A stretch of 64,000 nt of DNA from Bacteroidota bacterium. GTDB taxonomy: Bacteria > Bacteroidota > Bacteroidia > Bacteroidales > UBA10428. Made by a program: the position numbers and the translations under genes. Within the stretch, counting starts at the first letter, position 1, and each line of letters opens with the position of its first letter. The notes under the pieces were generated by a model. The model made no database searches, was not told where the DNA came from, and saw nothing but the letters and a program-made list of their open reading frames with translations. Positions 24,703 through 33,422 of this stretch are shown one piece after another. The stretch spans positions 120,061-184,060 of the forward strand of contig JAEZZA010000029.1 in assembly GCA_023442525.1 (NCBI GenBank), given 5' to 3'.

Positions 24703-25644
24703 ATGAGAGAAGAAATAATTGTAAGCGGCAGGATGAATCCCATGGTAGATCCGCATTTACATATCTGGCACTGGCAGATACCCTTGTACCTGTTCCTGGG
24801 CGGGTTGGCGGCCGGAATTCTCTTCTTTGCTGCTCTATACTATATTCAGGGTAAAGAAAAGGAATATAAAGCAGCAGTTCGTATAGCGCCCTTCCTTACT
24901 CCGTTTTTGCTGGTTATCGGATTGCTTGCATTATTTCTCGACCTCAGGCATAAAGCATATTTCTGGCAGCTTTATCTTCATATACGCCTTCAAAGCCCGA
25001 TGTCATGGGGCGCATGGACCCTGATGGTTATTGCTCCGGTAGCCTTTATATGGTGTGCCCTTCATTTAAAAGATATATTTCCGGGCTTCGAATGGAAAAA
25101 CAAATGGCTAATAGCACTTGATGATTTTTTCAACAGATATAAGAAGGCTTTGGCCTGGGTAATGCTTGTATATTCATTGATTCTGGGAATTTACACCGGG
25201 ATTCTCCTGTCGGCATTCAACGCCAGGCCCCTATGGAATACTTCCATACTCGGCCCCTTATTTCTTGCATCGGGATTGTCGGCCGGTGCGGCTGCAATCC
25301 TTATGCTCAGTAAATCACCAGCCGAAAGAAAGCACTTTGCCCGGATCGACCTCATCGTGATCGGTATCGAATTGTTCCTTATCATCCACATGTTTATGGG
25401 CTTCCTGGCCAGTACGCAGGTTCAGATAGAGGCAGCCCGTTTATTTCTCGGAGGCCCGTATACTATGGCGTTCTGGATTTTTGTAGTGATACTTGGAATG
25501 GTAGTTCCTGCAATCCTCGAGATAATGGAAATCCGGAAATTTCATATCCCTGTAATTGTGCCTGTAGTTCTTGTTTTGTTGGGAAGCCTTATGCTTAGGT
25601 TCATTATCGTGTATGCAGGACAGGCAAGCAGATGGTTATACTGA
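24703..25644 (+). CDS. NrfD/PsrC-family quinol-interacting membrane subunit
   Basis: A 313-residue integral membrane protein with about eight to nine hydrophobic helices. The opening HIWHWQIPLYLFLGGLAAG is typical of NrfD/PsrC anchors; SPMSWGAWTLMVIAPVAF is the conserved Ser-Trp-Gly motif after helix 3. It oxidises menaquinol and passes electrons to the four-cluster subunit, completing a PsrABC-type reductase. It is placed directly between the Fe-S subunit and the YeeE transporters. Subunit order A-B-C is the standard order for this class. Confidence 0.93.
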   Translation: MREEIIVSGRMNPMVDPHLHIWHWQIPLYLFLGGLAAGILFFAALYYIQGKEKEYKAAVRIAPFLTPFLLVIGLLALFLDLRHKAYFWQLYLHIRLQSPMSWGAWTLMVIAPVAFIWCALHLKDIFPGFEWKNKWLIALDDFFNRYKKALAWVMLVYSLILGIYTGILLSAFNARPLWNTSILGPLFLASGLSAGAAAILMLSKSPAERKHFARIDLIVIGIELFLIIHMFMGFLASTQVQIEAARLFLGGPYTMAFWIFVVILGMVVPAILEIMEIRKFHIPVIVPVVLVLLGSLMLRFIIVYAGQASRWLY

Positions 25645-25692
25645 CGGATAATTGATAATATTATCAGATTCTAAACTAATTATCATAAATAA

Positions 25693-26226
25693 ATGAGCGA
25701 ATTCATGGTGAATCGGAAATCAAAGTACCTGAATCCTTACCTTGGCGGAGTGTTGCTCGGACTGGTATTACTGGCTGCCAATTTCATTGCCGGCAGGGGA
25801 CTTGGGGCCAGCGGGGCTATTAAAAGCACCGTTGTCACCGCTGTAACCACAATCAATCCATCATCGGCCGAAAATTCCGCCTTCATCAGGGAGTACCGGG
25901 AAGCACATAGTGGAAATCCAATGAAGTCATGGCTGGTATTTCAGATGCTCGGTGTACTTGTCGGCGGATTCCTGTCCGGAGCCTTAGCCGGAAGACTGAA
26001 ATTAAAAGTTGAGCATTCTCCGGGCATAACTTCACGAAAACGCCTTTTTCTGGCACTCGGCGGAGGCGTGCTTTTTGGTTTCGGCTCACAGTTGGGAAGA
26101 GGTTGTACCAGCGGATCTGCGTTGAGCGGCATGGCGGTACTTTCGCTCGGAGGCTTTGTTACCATGATGGCCATTTTTGGTACAGCATTCGCTTTAGCCT
26201 ACTTCTTCCGAAAGAATTGGATATAG
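25693..26226 (+). CDS. YeeE/YedE-family sulfur transporter, half-size protein 1
   Basis: A 177-residue membrane protein carrying one YeeE/YedE (DUF395) module. The conserved cysteine motif is QLGRGCTSGSALSGMA, in the position of the thiosulfate-binding cysteines of YeeE. Four to five hydrophobic segments and a longer extracytoplasmic loop (about 50-75) are visible. YeeE takes up thiosulfate; paired half-size forms (PmpA/PmpB-like) are known elsewhere. Its place after a Psr-type reductase suggests movement of sulfur compounds for that enzyme or for assimilation. The second half follows after 48 bp. Confidence 0.88.
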   Translation: MSEFMVNRKSKYLNPYLGGVLLGLVLLAANFIAGRGLGASGAIKSTVVTAVTTINPSSAENSAFIREYREAHSGNPMKSWLVFQMLGVLVGGFLSGALAGRLKLKVEHSPGITSRKRLFLALGGGVLFGFGSQLGRGCTSGSALSGMAVLSLGGFVTMMAIFGTAFALAYFFRKNWI

Positions 26227-26274
26227 AATGCTGTTAAACCTCTTCAGACTTTCAAAACTTCAAACTTCTTCAAC

Positions 26275-26865
26275 ATGGGTCCATTAGCTGTCAACGAAAT
26301 AATATCCGAAAACACGAATCTGTTCCTTGCATTTATTATAGGAATAGCCTTCGGATTCGTACTCGAATCAAGCGGTTTTTCATCCAGCCGTAAACTCGCC
26401 GGTGTTTTTTATGGTTATGATATGGTTGTTCTGAAAGTATTCTTTACCGGCGCCATCACAGCCATGCTTGGGTTGCTATTCTTCAGCCTGTTCGGTTGGA
26501 TTGATGCCGATATGGTTTACATAAACCCCACCTACCTTACTTCGGCCATTACAGGTGGCGTAATTATGGGAGTCGGCTTTATCATGGGAGGCTACTGCCC
26601 TGGTACTGGTGTTTGCGGAGCATCTATAGGTAAAATTGATGCCATGGTCTTTGTAGCAGGCTTATTTATTGGCGTTGGTTTGTTCGGAGCAGGTTATGAA
26701 TGGTGGGATGGTTTATATGTAGCCCAATTCTTGGGCAATCCCAGGATCAGTGAATCGCTCGGGCTTACCGATGGAGTTTTTGCACTTATTCTGATTATTA
26801 TAGCCCTGGGTATGTTTTATGTTGCCGAATGGGCCGAAAAGAAATTCCCGAGAGAAGAATATTAA
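26275..26865 (+). CDS. YeeE/YedE-family sulfur transporter, half-size protein 2
   Basis: A 196-residue partner of the preceding half. The conserved motif is GGYCPGTGVCGASIGKIDA, with two cysteines, and SSGFSSSRKLAGVFYGYD near the N terminus corresponds to the first YeeE repeat. Full-length YeeE proteins contain two such modules in one chain; here they are split over two genes, so a heterodimer is likely. It is followed after 11 bp by the rhodanese-fold gene, so transport and persulfide handling are probably coupled. Confidence 0.88.
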   Translation: MGPLAVNEIISENTNLFLAFIIGIAFGFVLESSGFSSSRKLAGVFYGYDMVVLKVFFTGAITAMLGLLFFSLFGWIDADMVYINPTYLTSAITGGVIMGVGFIMGGYCPGTGVCGASIGKIDAMVFVAGLFIGVGLFGAGYEWWDGLYVAQFLGNPRISESLGLTDGVFALILIIIALGMFYVAEWAEKKFPREEY

Positions 26866-26876
26866 AATCAAAATAT

Positions 26877-27500
26877 ATGAAGCCACTGAAACTGCTTGCA
26901 CTCATTATGATTCCGCTGGGACTCATCGTTGCTGCCGTTCCGCAGAATACAACTCATCCTTATAAATTAACAGCGGTCCAGATGCTTAATGAAGTAAATG
27001 CCCGTACACAATTTATCGCTCCTGAAACGGTGGCGGACATGATGGTGAAAAAGGATCCTGTTCTTCAACTGATTGATGTAAGAAGCCAGGATGAATTTGA
27101 AAATTACAGTCTTCCCGGTGCCATCAATATTCCCATCGCCGACCTGTTATCTGAAAAATATACCGATGTTTTAAACCAGGATGTAAACATGAATGTGTTT
27201 TATTCAAATGGAACTCTTCTTGCCGATCAGGCTTGGATTATCACCCGTCAGTTGGGTTACCGTAATAATTATGTTCTTGAAGGCGGTTTGAACTATTGGT
27301 TTGATAATATTTTAAATCCACGACAACCTTCGTCAGCTAGTTCAGACGAGGAGTTTGCGAAATATGACTTCCGAAAGGCCACTTCTCAGGCATTAGGCGG
27401 CGCAATTCAACCCGAACAGCCATCTGCTAATAAGCAGGCTTCTCCAAAACCCGTAATAAAATCAATTCCTAAAAAGAAAAAAGCCGCCGGAGGGTGCTAA
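26877..27500 (+). CDS. Periplasmic rhodanese-fold protein with its only cysteine at the C terminus
   Basis: A 207-residue protein from ATG 26877, the start that gives a clean signal segment (MKPLKLLALIMIPLGLIVAA). Residues about 45-145 are a rhodanese fold: QLIDVRSQDEFENYSLPGAI, then VFYSNGTLLADQAW and YVLEGGLNYW. The active-site loop, normally Cys-x4-Arg/Ser, reads YSNGTLL with Ser110 in the Cys position, so classical sulfurtransferase chemistry is lost. A low-complexity Lys/Pro tail ends in KKKKAAGGC. Cys207, the last residue, is the only cysteine in the protein. It may carry sulfur on a flexible arm (inference). It ends the sulfur operon. Confidence 0.88.
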   Translation: MKPLKLLALIMIPLGLIVAAVPQNTTHPYKLTAVQMLNEVNARTQFIAPETVADMMVKKDPVLQLIDVRSQDEFENYSLPGAINIPIADLLSEKYTDVLNQDVNMNVFYSNGTLLADQAWIITRQLGYRNNYVLEGGLNYWFDNILNPRQPSSASSDEEFAKYDFRKATSQALGGAIQPEQPSANKQASPKPVIKSIPKKKKAAGGC

Positions 27501-27516
27501 CTAAGCACTCATTAAT

Positions 27517-27524
27517 TATTTTTG
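27517..27524 (+). promoter_or_regulatory. Candidate -7 box for the AlkD-like gene
   Basis: TATTTTTG matches TAnnTTTG, 17 bp upstream of the AlkD-like ATG, and separates this gene from the preceding sulfur operon. Confidence 0.4.
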
Positions 27525-27541
27525 CAGCCATTCCCTGATTT

Positions 27542-28279
27542 ATGGCAACTGAAATCCGTGACAAAATTGCTGATTATTGCAGGAATAGGGCCAATGAGAT
27601 CAATATCCTGAAATACAGCCGTTATTTTAAAGAAGGGCTTTATGACGGATTTGGACTCACTGCATCACAGATAAATGATGGTGCAAAAAAGCTGGCAAAA
27701 TTACCGGACTTATCCCTCAGGATTATGCTGGATACAATTCCGGATATTATCAAAACCGGAAAGTACGAGGAGATCAGCATTGCCATGCTCATTGTGAAGA
27801 AATATCATAAGGAATTTTCAAAGGAAACGTTCCGTCAAATTGCCCTATGGTATAAATATGGAATTAACAACTGGGCCCACGCCGATACTCTCGGAATGAT
27901 CATTCTTCCAGTATTTCTTCAGAAAGAGATCATTAATGTGACTGATTTTGCCGGTTGGCTTAAATCTCAAAACAAGTTTCAACGCCGGTCGGTGCCGGTG
28001 ACCCTCATTAAGATCCTGAAAATGCACCAGGACATTAAAGAACTATTTGCTTTTATTGAATGTCTTATGACGGATCCCGAACGCGAAGTACACCAGGGTA
28101 CAGGGTGGTTCCTGAGGGAAGCATGGAAGAAATATCCAGCCGAAACCGAAGAATTCCTTACTAAATGGAAGGATGAGGCTCCACGCCTGATTTATCAATA
28201 TGCTACGGAAAAAATGACGCCTGAAGCAAAGACACGCTTTAAAAAACAAAAGTTAACTGCAAATAATAATGACAGATAA
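27542..28279 (+). CDS. DNA alkylation repair protein (AlkD-like, HEAT-like repeats)
   Basis: A 245-residue all-helical protein. KYSRYFKEGLYDGFGLT, NNWAHADTLGMIILP and TDPEREVHQGTGWFLREAW match the AlkC/AlkD superfamily of HEAT-like DNA glycosylases; the WAHAD segment carries the catalytic Asp expected in AlkD-type enzymes. Family members excise N3- and N7-alkylated purines without base flipping. It precedes an MFS transporter gene, overlapping it by 11 bp; the pairing may only reflect compact packing. I cannot separate an active glycosylase from a structural relative on sequence alone. Confidence 0.82.
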   Translation: MATEIRDKIADYCRNRANEINILKYSRYFKEGLYDGFGLTASQINDGAKKLAKLPDLSLRIMLDTIPDIIKTGKYEEISIAMLIVKKYHKEFSKETFRQIALWYKYGINNWAHADTLGMIILPVFLQKEIINVTDFAGWLKSQNKFQRRSVPVTLIKILKMHQDIKELFAFIECLMTDPEREVHQGTGWFLREAWKKYPAETEEFLTKWKDEAPRLIYQYATEKMTPEAKTRFKKQKLTANNNDR

Positions 28280-29654
28280 TTCCCAGGATAAAGTCAACAG
28301 AGGCATTCTGCTTGCTGTTATTATGATCTCCTCGTTTTTCAATCCCTTTATGGGATCAGCGGTAAACATAGCATTACCCAGTATTAGCGACGATCTGCAT
28401 ATGAATGCCGTTGCGATCAGCTGGATACCCATGGCATTTCTTTTATCTGCTGCTGTTTCGCTCGTACCCTTAGGCAAACTGGCTGATATCTGGGGCAGGA
28501 AACGGATGCTGCTTTACGGAAATATTTTCTTTACCTTATCAACCATTGTCTGCGCACTCTCTGTTTCAGGAGATATGCTTATCGCGGCCCGTATTATGCA
28601 AGGGATAGGCAGTGCCATGGCACTAAGCTCCGGGATGGCCATCATTATTTCTGCTTTTCCTCCTGAAAAAAGGGGGCGTATCATCGGATGGAATACAACT
28701 TCGGTTTACGTAGGATTGTCGGCAGCTCCCTTGCTCGGCGGTCTTCTTACCAAGGTACTGGGTTGGAATAGTTTATTTTATATCAATGCAATAGCAGGAA
28801 TTCTTGTAATAGCCGGTATTTTATATGGCGTTAAAGCAGAATGGGCCGAAGCCAGGAATGAACGGTTCGATATCATCGGAACACTCATTTACATTCCTTC
28901 GATGTCTGCGCTGATGTATGGATTTTCGAAATTGCCGGGGTCGCTTGCCACTATGTTAACAGTGGGGGGAGCGGCAGGACTCGTAATCTTTACCGTCTGG
29001 GAAATCAGGCAAAAGTCGCCGGTGCTCGATATTGCCCTGTTTAGCCGGAACAGAATATTCGCTTTTTCCAATCTTGCAGCGTTGATCAACTACGCCGCAA
29101 CCTTTGGTATTACTTTCGTACTAAGCCTTTATTTACAGGACGTAAGGGGGTTGGATCCGTTGGATGCCGGTCTGATCCTTGTGATGCAACCTGTTGTCAT
29201 GGCCGTGGTGGCATCCATATCGGGAAGGCTCTCCGACCGTATTGATTCCCAGATCCTGTCGTCGCTCGGTATGGCAGTAATTGTTGCAGGACTGGTTATG
29301 CTTGTATTCCTGAATACGAATACAACCAGCAATTACCTAATCATCACCCTGTTTATTCTGGGTTTTGGATTTGGGATGTTTTCATCTCCCAACACCAATT
29401 CGGTAATGAGTTCGGTGGAAAAACGATACCTGGGCACAGCATCAGCTACACTTGGTACCATGCGGTTAACGGGACAGATGTTCAGTATGGCCATTGCTGC
29501 CATGGCAATTCATATTTTTATAGGCACCGATCATATCAATGAAAACAACATCGGAGCCTTTATGAACAGCGTCAAGGTGATATTTATAGTGTTTGCGGTG
29601 CTTTGCACCCTCGGCGTCTTTGCCTCCCTGGCAAGGGGAAAGAAGATTGCCTGA
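28269..29654 (+). CDS. MFS drug/proton antiporter-type transporter
   Basis: A 461-residue membrane transporter with 12 to 14 hydrophobic helices. SAVNIALPSISDDLHMNAVA is the DHA2-type motif D1; GKLADIWGRKRMLLYG is MFS motif A; ARIMQGIGSAMALSSGMAII is motif B. It is of the DHA2 type, associated with multidrug or metabolite efflux; the substrate cannot be told. The start overlaps the preceding AlkD-like gene by 11 bp, indicating coupled translation. A convergent acyl-CoA synthetase gene lies 26 bp beyond its stop. Confidence 0.88.
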   Translation: MTDNSQDKVNRGILLAVIMISSFFNPFMGSAVNIALPSISDDLHMNAVAISWIPMAFLLSAAVSLVPLGKLADIWGRKRMLLYGNIFFTLSTIVCALSVSGDMLIAARIMQGIGSAMALSSGMAIIISAFPPEKRGRIIGWNTTSVYVGLSAAPLLGGLLTKVLGWNSLFYINAIAGILVIAGILYGVKAEWAEARNERFDIIGTLIYIPSMSALMYGFSKLPGSLATMLTVGGAAGLVIFTVWEIRQKSPVLDIALFSRNRIFAFSNLAALINYAATFGITFVLSLYLQDVRGLDPLDAGLILVMQPVVMAVVASISGRLSDRIDSQILSSLGMAVIVAGLVMLVFLNTNTTSNYLIITLFILGFGFGMFSSPNTNSVMSSVEKRYLGTASATLGTMRLTGQMFSMAIAAMAIHIFIGTDHINENNIGAFMNSVKVIFIVFAVLCTLGVFASLARGKKIA

Positions 29655-29680
29655 AATAGTATAAAAGTTGCCTGAAAGCG

Positions 29681-31327
29681 TTAGCTGTACAAATACCTCT
29701 TTATGCTCCTTTTAGGCGTTTTGACAAATTCTTCGGGATGGATCTCAAACCGTGAAACATTCATATACTTAGGGAGGATAGCATTGACTTCTTTACGGTA
29801 ATGCTCCATAATTTCAGCCAGAGCCTCATCGGTAATGTTATCGGCCTTAAGTTTTTCGGAATCAGGATAAACAAGTGCCACCAGCTTCTCATCGCGAAAA
29901 ACTACCAGCGACTCACTTACATAATGTTTATTGTTTATGGAGGCTTCAATTTCTTCGGGGTAGATGTTTTTACCGCTCGGGCCTAAAATCATACTCTTAC
30001 TGCGACCCTTGATGAAAATAAATCCGTCTTTATCAATCAGACCCAGGTCGCCCGTGTGTAACCAGCCCTGCTCGTCAATGATCTCGTGTGTGGCCTCAGG
30101 GTTTTTATAATATCCAACCATGGCGTTTTCGCCTCTCAGCAGGATCTCACCTACTATTTTTGCAGGATCGGGAGAATCTACAATTACTTCAAGAGTATCT
30201 ACCTTCCGTCCCGACGCGGCTATTTTATTTACATGCCATGGTGCATAACTGATAAGCGGACCGCATTCAGTCATTCCATATCCCACGGCAAACGGAAACT
30301 TTATTTTCTTCATGAAGGTTTCGGCTTCCAGGTTGAATGCAGCGCCTCCAATAACAACTTCCCTGAAATTTCCTCCAAAGGCTTGTGTGAGATTTGCCTT
30401 AACCTTTTTATAAACCACTTTATTTAATAACGGAAGTTTCAAAAGCACATTTGCCGGGAATTTTGAGATGGCCGGAAGAATACGGGCTTTAAATATCTTC
30501 TCAATAACCAGCGGCACCGACAGTATGAGCCTGGGCCGAACTTCCTGGAATGCCTGGGTCACAATCTGAGGCGAAGGCGTTTTGGTTAATATGGTAATAT
30601 TACAACCTATCGAGAAAGGAAAAAGGAATTCAAAAGCACAGCCGTAAGAATGTGCGAGAGGAAGAAATGATACAATGGGATCGCCGGGAACCAGGGGCAT
30701 GTTCTCCTGGGCATACTTGACATTCGCGGCAAGACTGTTATGCTGCAGCATAACACCCTTTGAGAAACCCGTTGTTCCCGAGGTATAACTTATTACGGCC
30801 AGTTCCTCGTTGCTGATCTCAGGTAATTTAAAAGTTTCTCCGGTTAAACCGGTACCGTATTTTTTATCGAACTCATTATCAATTGTACTGTAAACAGAGC
30901 GTACTTCATCGTCCGACTTAACAATCTCAAAAGTATTTGTTGAAAAGATCGCCCGTATGGCAGGCATTTTTGAAATATCAGTTGCCTGGTAGAAAGTATC
31001 AAAACTGAAAAGAAGAACAGAATCGGAATGATTGATGATCGACTGAATATCATCGGGTTTGAAATCGGGTAAAATGGGTACAATCACTGCACCATAAGAT
31101 GTAACTGCCAGGTATACACAGCACCACCTGGCCGAATTTTTACCAACCAGAGCTATTTTATCACCCTTTTTAATTCCCAGCTTTTCAAAGAGCAGGTGAA
31201 ATTTCAGAATTTGTTTACCTGTTTCTGCAAAAGTGAACTTTTCACCATTATAATCAGAAAGTGCCGGCAGGTTCCAGTTTTTCGCTATACTATTCCCAAT
31301 ATAATCTACAAACCGTTCCTTTATCAT
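29681..31327 (-). CDS. AMP-binding acyl-CoA synthetase
   Basis: A 548-residue ANL-superfamily enzyme. The phosphate-binding loop is ISYTSGTTGFSKGVMLQH; A5-type motif GYGMTECGPLISYAP; the hinge region GWLHTGDLGLIDKDGFIFIKGR; and the C-terminal segment SGKNIYPEEIEASI. It activates a carboxylic acid (probably fatty acid) to the acyl-adenylate and then to acyl-CoA or acyl-ACP. There are no fatty-acid genes next to it, so the substrate is inferred from the family. It stands alone on the minus strand. Confidence 0.9.
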   Translation of the reverse strand: MIKERFVDYIGNSIAKNWNLPALSDYNGEKFTFAETGKQILKFHLLFEKLGIKKGDKIALVGKNSARWCCVYLAVTSYGAVIVPILPDFKPDDIQSIINHSDSVLLFSFDTFYQATDISKMPAIRAIFSTNTFEIVKSDDEVRSVYSTIDNEFDKKYGTGLTGETFKLPEISNEELAVISYTSGTTGFSKGVMLQHNSLAANVKYAQENMPLVPGDPIVSFLPLAHSYGCAFEFLFPFSIGCNITILTKTPSPQIVTQAFQEVRPRLILSVPLVIEKIFKARILPAISKFPANVLLKLPLLNKVVYKKVKANLTQAFGGNFREVVIGGAAFNLEAETFMKKIKFPFAVGYGMTECGPLISYAPWHVNKIAASGRKVDTLEVIVDSPDPAKIVGEILLRGENAMVGYYKNPEATHEIIDEQGWLHTGDLGLIDKDGFIFIKGRSKSMILGPSGKNIYPEEIEASINNKHYVSESLVVFRDEKLVALVYPDSEKLKADNITDEALAEIMEHYRKEVNAILPKYMNVSRFEIHPEEFVKTPKRSIKRYLYS

Positions 31328-31446
31328 GTTAGAAGATTTTAATTCAGAAAGTTAATGATTTTTATGGTTTTATGATATAAATGTAACCAATTAAAAAAGC
31401 AGAGACAGGATATTTTCCATGTTGCATTATGATGAGTTATAGTATT

Positions 31447-33384
31447 TTACCAGTTATCCGTCCGGAACGGTGAAGCTGGTAATCCTTCGCTGTTATATAG
31501 ATTGGCATCATCGGGATTATCTGCCCATGCGTACCTCACGGCAACCGGCTCTTTCACTTTGTCGCACGATACAACAACCTTGTTATCACTCGTCAGACTG
31601 GCCTTTGCCCAATAAAACTTCTTATCTGCGCCTGCCACGGCAAACGATTTCACATACCCGTACTTATCTCTGGCAACAAGCCCCGATCCGATGTGGTCGA
31701 ATTCCAGGATCACCTTTTCTCCCTCCACCTTCATGCTCTTATACATAGGGCCTGAATACACTACATCTTTACCATAGGCCTTTTTAAGCGCGGCAAGGTA
31801 TAATCTATATCCGACATCGTCCTTGTTTCTGGGATGAATATCCTTTGCTTCTCCGATATCAATGATTACGGCCATGCCGGTATTGGGTACCGAAAGGGTC
31901 ATTGTTTGTGCTTCCCTTAAGCCTGCCCACGAACTTTGCTGAGGCGCCACCGGAGGTTCCATATAGTTGGCCAGCTGAGCAAAAAGGAAAGTAAAATCTC
32001 CGCAGTTCCACTTCTGCCGCCAGTCGTTTATCATAGCAGGGAACAGCGACCTGTATTTCATTGAATTTCCGGCATTGTTTTCTCCCTGGTACCAGATAAC
32101 TCCCTTAATCGGGAAATTAACAATAGGATTGATCATAGCATTGTAAAGCAGTGAGGGAAAGCTGTTCGGACTTGAAGCATCTTTGGGTGCAGGCAGATCA
32201 AGTCCTACTTTGTACCACCAATCACCTGAAAGATTAAGTTTTTTACCGGCTATATCCAGGTTTACGTCTTGATCATTTCCCCATAATCCTCCGCCTCCAC
32301 CTGTATCGATTACCTTTACAGCAATTACATTCTTACCTGCTTTGAGAACGCCCGGTGATATACGGTACAAACGCGGTGCATCGTACCTGTTCTCAGTTTT
32401 TCCAACCCTTACACCATTTATCCAGGTTTCATCACTGTCGTCAATCGGACCCAGGCTGAGGATTGATTCTTTGGCAGCGTCTTCGGCCGATAAATCTACT
32501 TCTTTCCTGAACCAAACTACGCCGTCGAATCCCGGTAAACCGGCACCTTCCCATGCCTGAGGAATCCTCATGGTTTTCCAGTCGGTGGTTTGAATACTTA
32601 TGTCGTACCATTTATTCTTTACACCAGGATCCTCATTATTGATCGCGTTTTGATATTTTGCCTGGTCAGCTTCTGCTTCTTTCCTGAGTTTTTCCAGGTC
32701 GGAAGATTTAATCTTTTCAACGGCTGCTGTATAATCTTTATCCATATACATGGTTTCAAGACTGATCCATGTTTCAATGTCGGTACCTCCCCAGTTTGAA
32801 TTGATCAGGCCTACCGGAATATTCAGCTCTTTCTGAAGATTCTTGCCAAAATAATAACCAATGGCTGAAAAGAAAGCAGCGGTTTCACGTGTACAGAGTT
32901 CCCACCTGGCCTCCCTGGTGTTATCGAGGGGCGACATACTCATGTTCTTGGGAACATAAAACAGTCGGATCTGGTTGTTGTCAACCGATTTCTGATCGGC
33001 ACTCCAGTTTCTCGACTGGGACAGGGGCCATTCCATATTCGATTGTCCGCCACATACCCAAACATCACCTACCAGGATGTTCTTCAAAACAATCGTGTTT
33101 TTTCCCTTTACCATCAACTCAAAAGGTCCGCCAGCCTTAAGCGGCTTGAGCTGTGCCTTCCATTTCCCGTCTTTTGACGCACGGGTCGACACTTTCTGAT
33201 TGTAAATACTAATTGATACTTTTTCACCGGGATCGGCCCAACCCCAGATATTCACAGGAATGTCGCGCTGCATCACCATATTATCCGAGAGAATGTAAGG
33301 CAGCCTCACTTCAGCTTTCACTTTCAGAAACGAAACTACCATCAGCGCTGATAGAACGAACGACCATTTAAATGTTGCTTTCAT
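31447..33384 (-). CDS. Secreted sialate O-acetylesterase-family protein
   Basis: A 645-residue protein from ATG 33384 (the frame is open from 33414, but this start gives a proper signal peptide: MKATFKWSFVLSALMVVSF). The SGNH/SASA catalytic motif VWVCGGQSNMEWPLSQS holds the nucleophile Ser, and GVIWYQGENNAG supplies block III; the DIHPRNKDDVG segment carries the catalytic Asp-x2-His. A galactose-binding/GH2 N-terminal-like jelly roll is inserted at about 270-380 (GVVWFRKEVDLSA, DETWINGVRVGKTENRYDAP). It removes O-acetyl groups from sialic acids or from plant polysaccharides such as xylan. Periplasmic location is inferred. Confidence 0.9.
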   Translation of the reverse strand: MKATFKWSFVLSALMVVSFLKVKAEVRLPYILSDNMVMQRDIPVNIWGWADPGEKVSISIYNQKVSTRASKDGKWKAQLKPLKAGGPFELMVKGKNTIVLKNILVGDVWVCGGQSNMEWPLSQSRNWSADQKSVDNNQIRLFYVPKNMSMSPLDNTREARWELCTRETAAFFSAIGYYFGKNLQKELNIPVGLINSNWGGTDIETWISLETMYMDKDYTAAVEKIKSSDLEKLRKEAEADQAKYQNAINNEDPGVKNKWYDISIQTTDWKTMRIPQAWEGAGLPGFDGVVWFRKEVDLSAEDAAKESILSLGPIDDSDETWINGVRVGKTENRYDAPRLYRISPGVLKAGKNVIAVKVIDTGGGGGLWGNDQDVNLDIAGKKLNLSGDWWYKVGLDLPAPKDASSPNSFPSLLYNAMINPIVNFPIKGVIWYQGENNAGNSMKYRSLFPAMINDWRQKWNCGDFTFLFAQLANYMEPPVAPQQSSWAGLREAQTMTLSVPNTGMAVIIDIGEAKDIHPRNKDDVGYRLYLAALKKAYGKDVVYSGPMYKSMKVEGEKVILEFDHIGSGLVARDKYGYVKSFAVAGADKKFYWAKASLTSDNKVVVSCDKVKEPVAVRYAWADNPDDANLYNSEGLPASPFRTDNW

Positions 33385-33422
33385 AGTTATGTAATTAAAT
33401 GCGAACCGCCGCAAAGGCGGTA

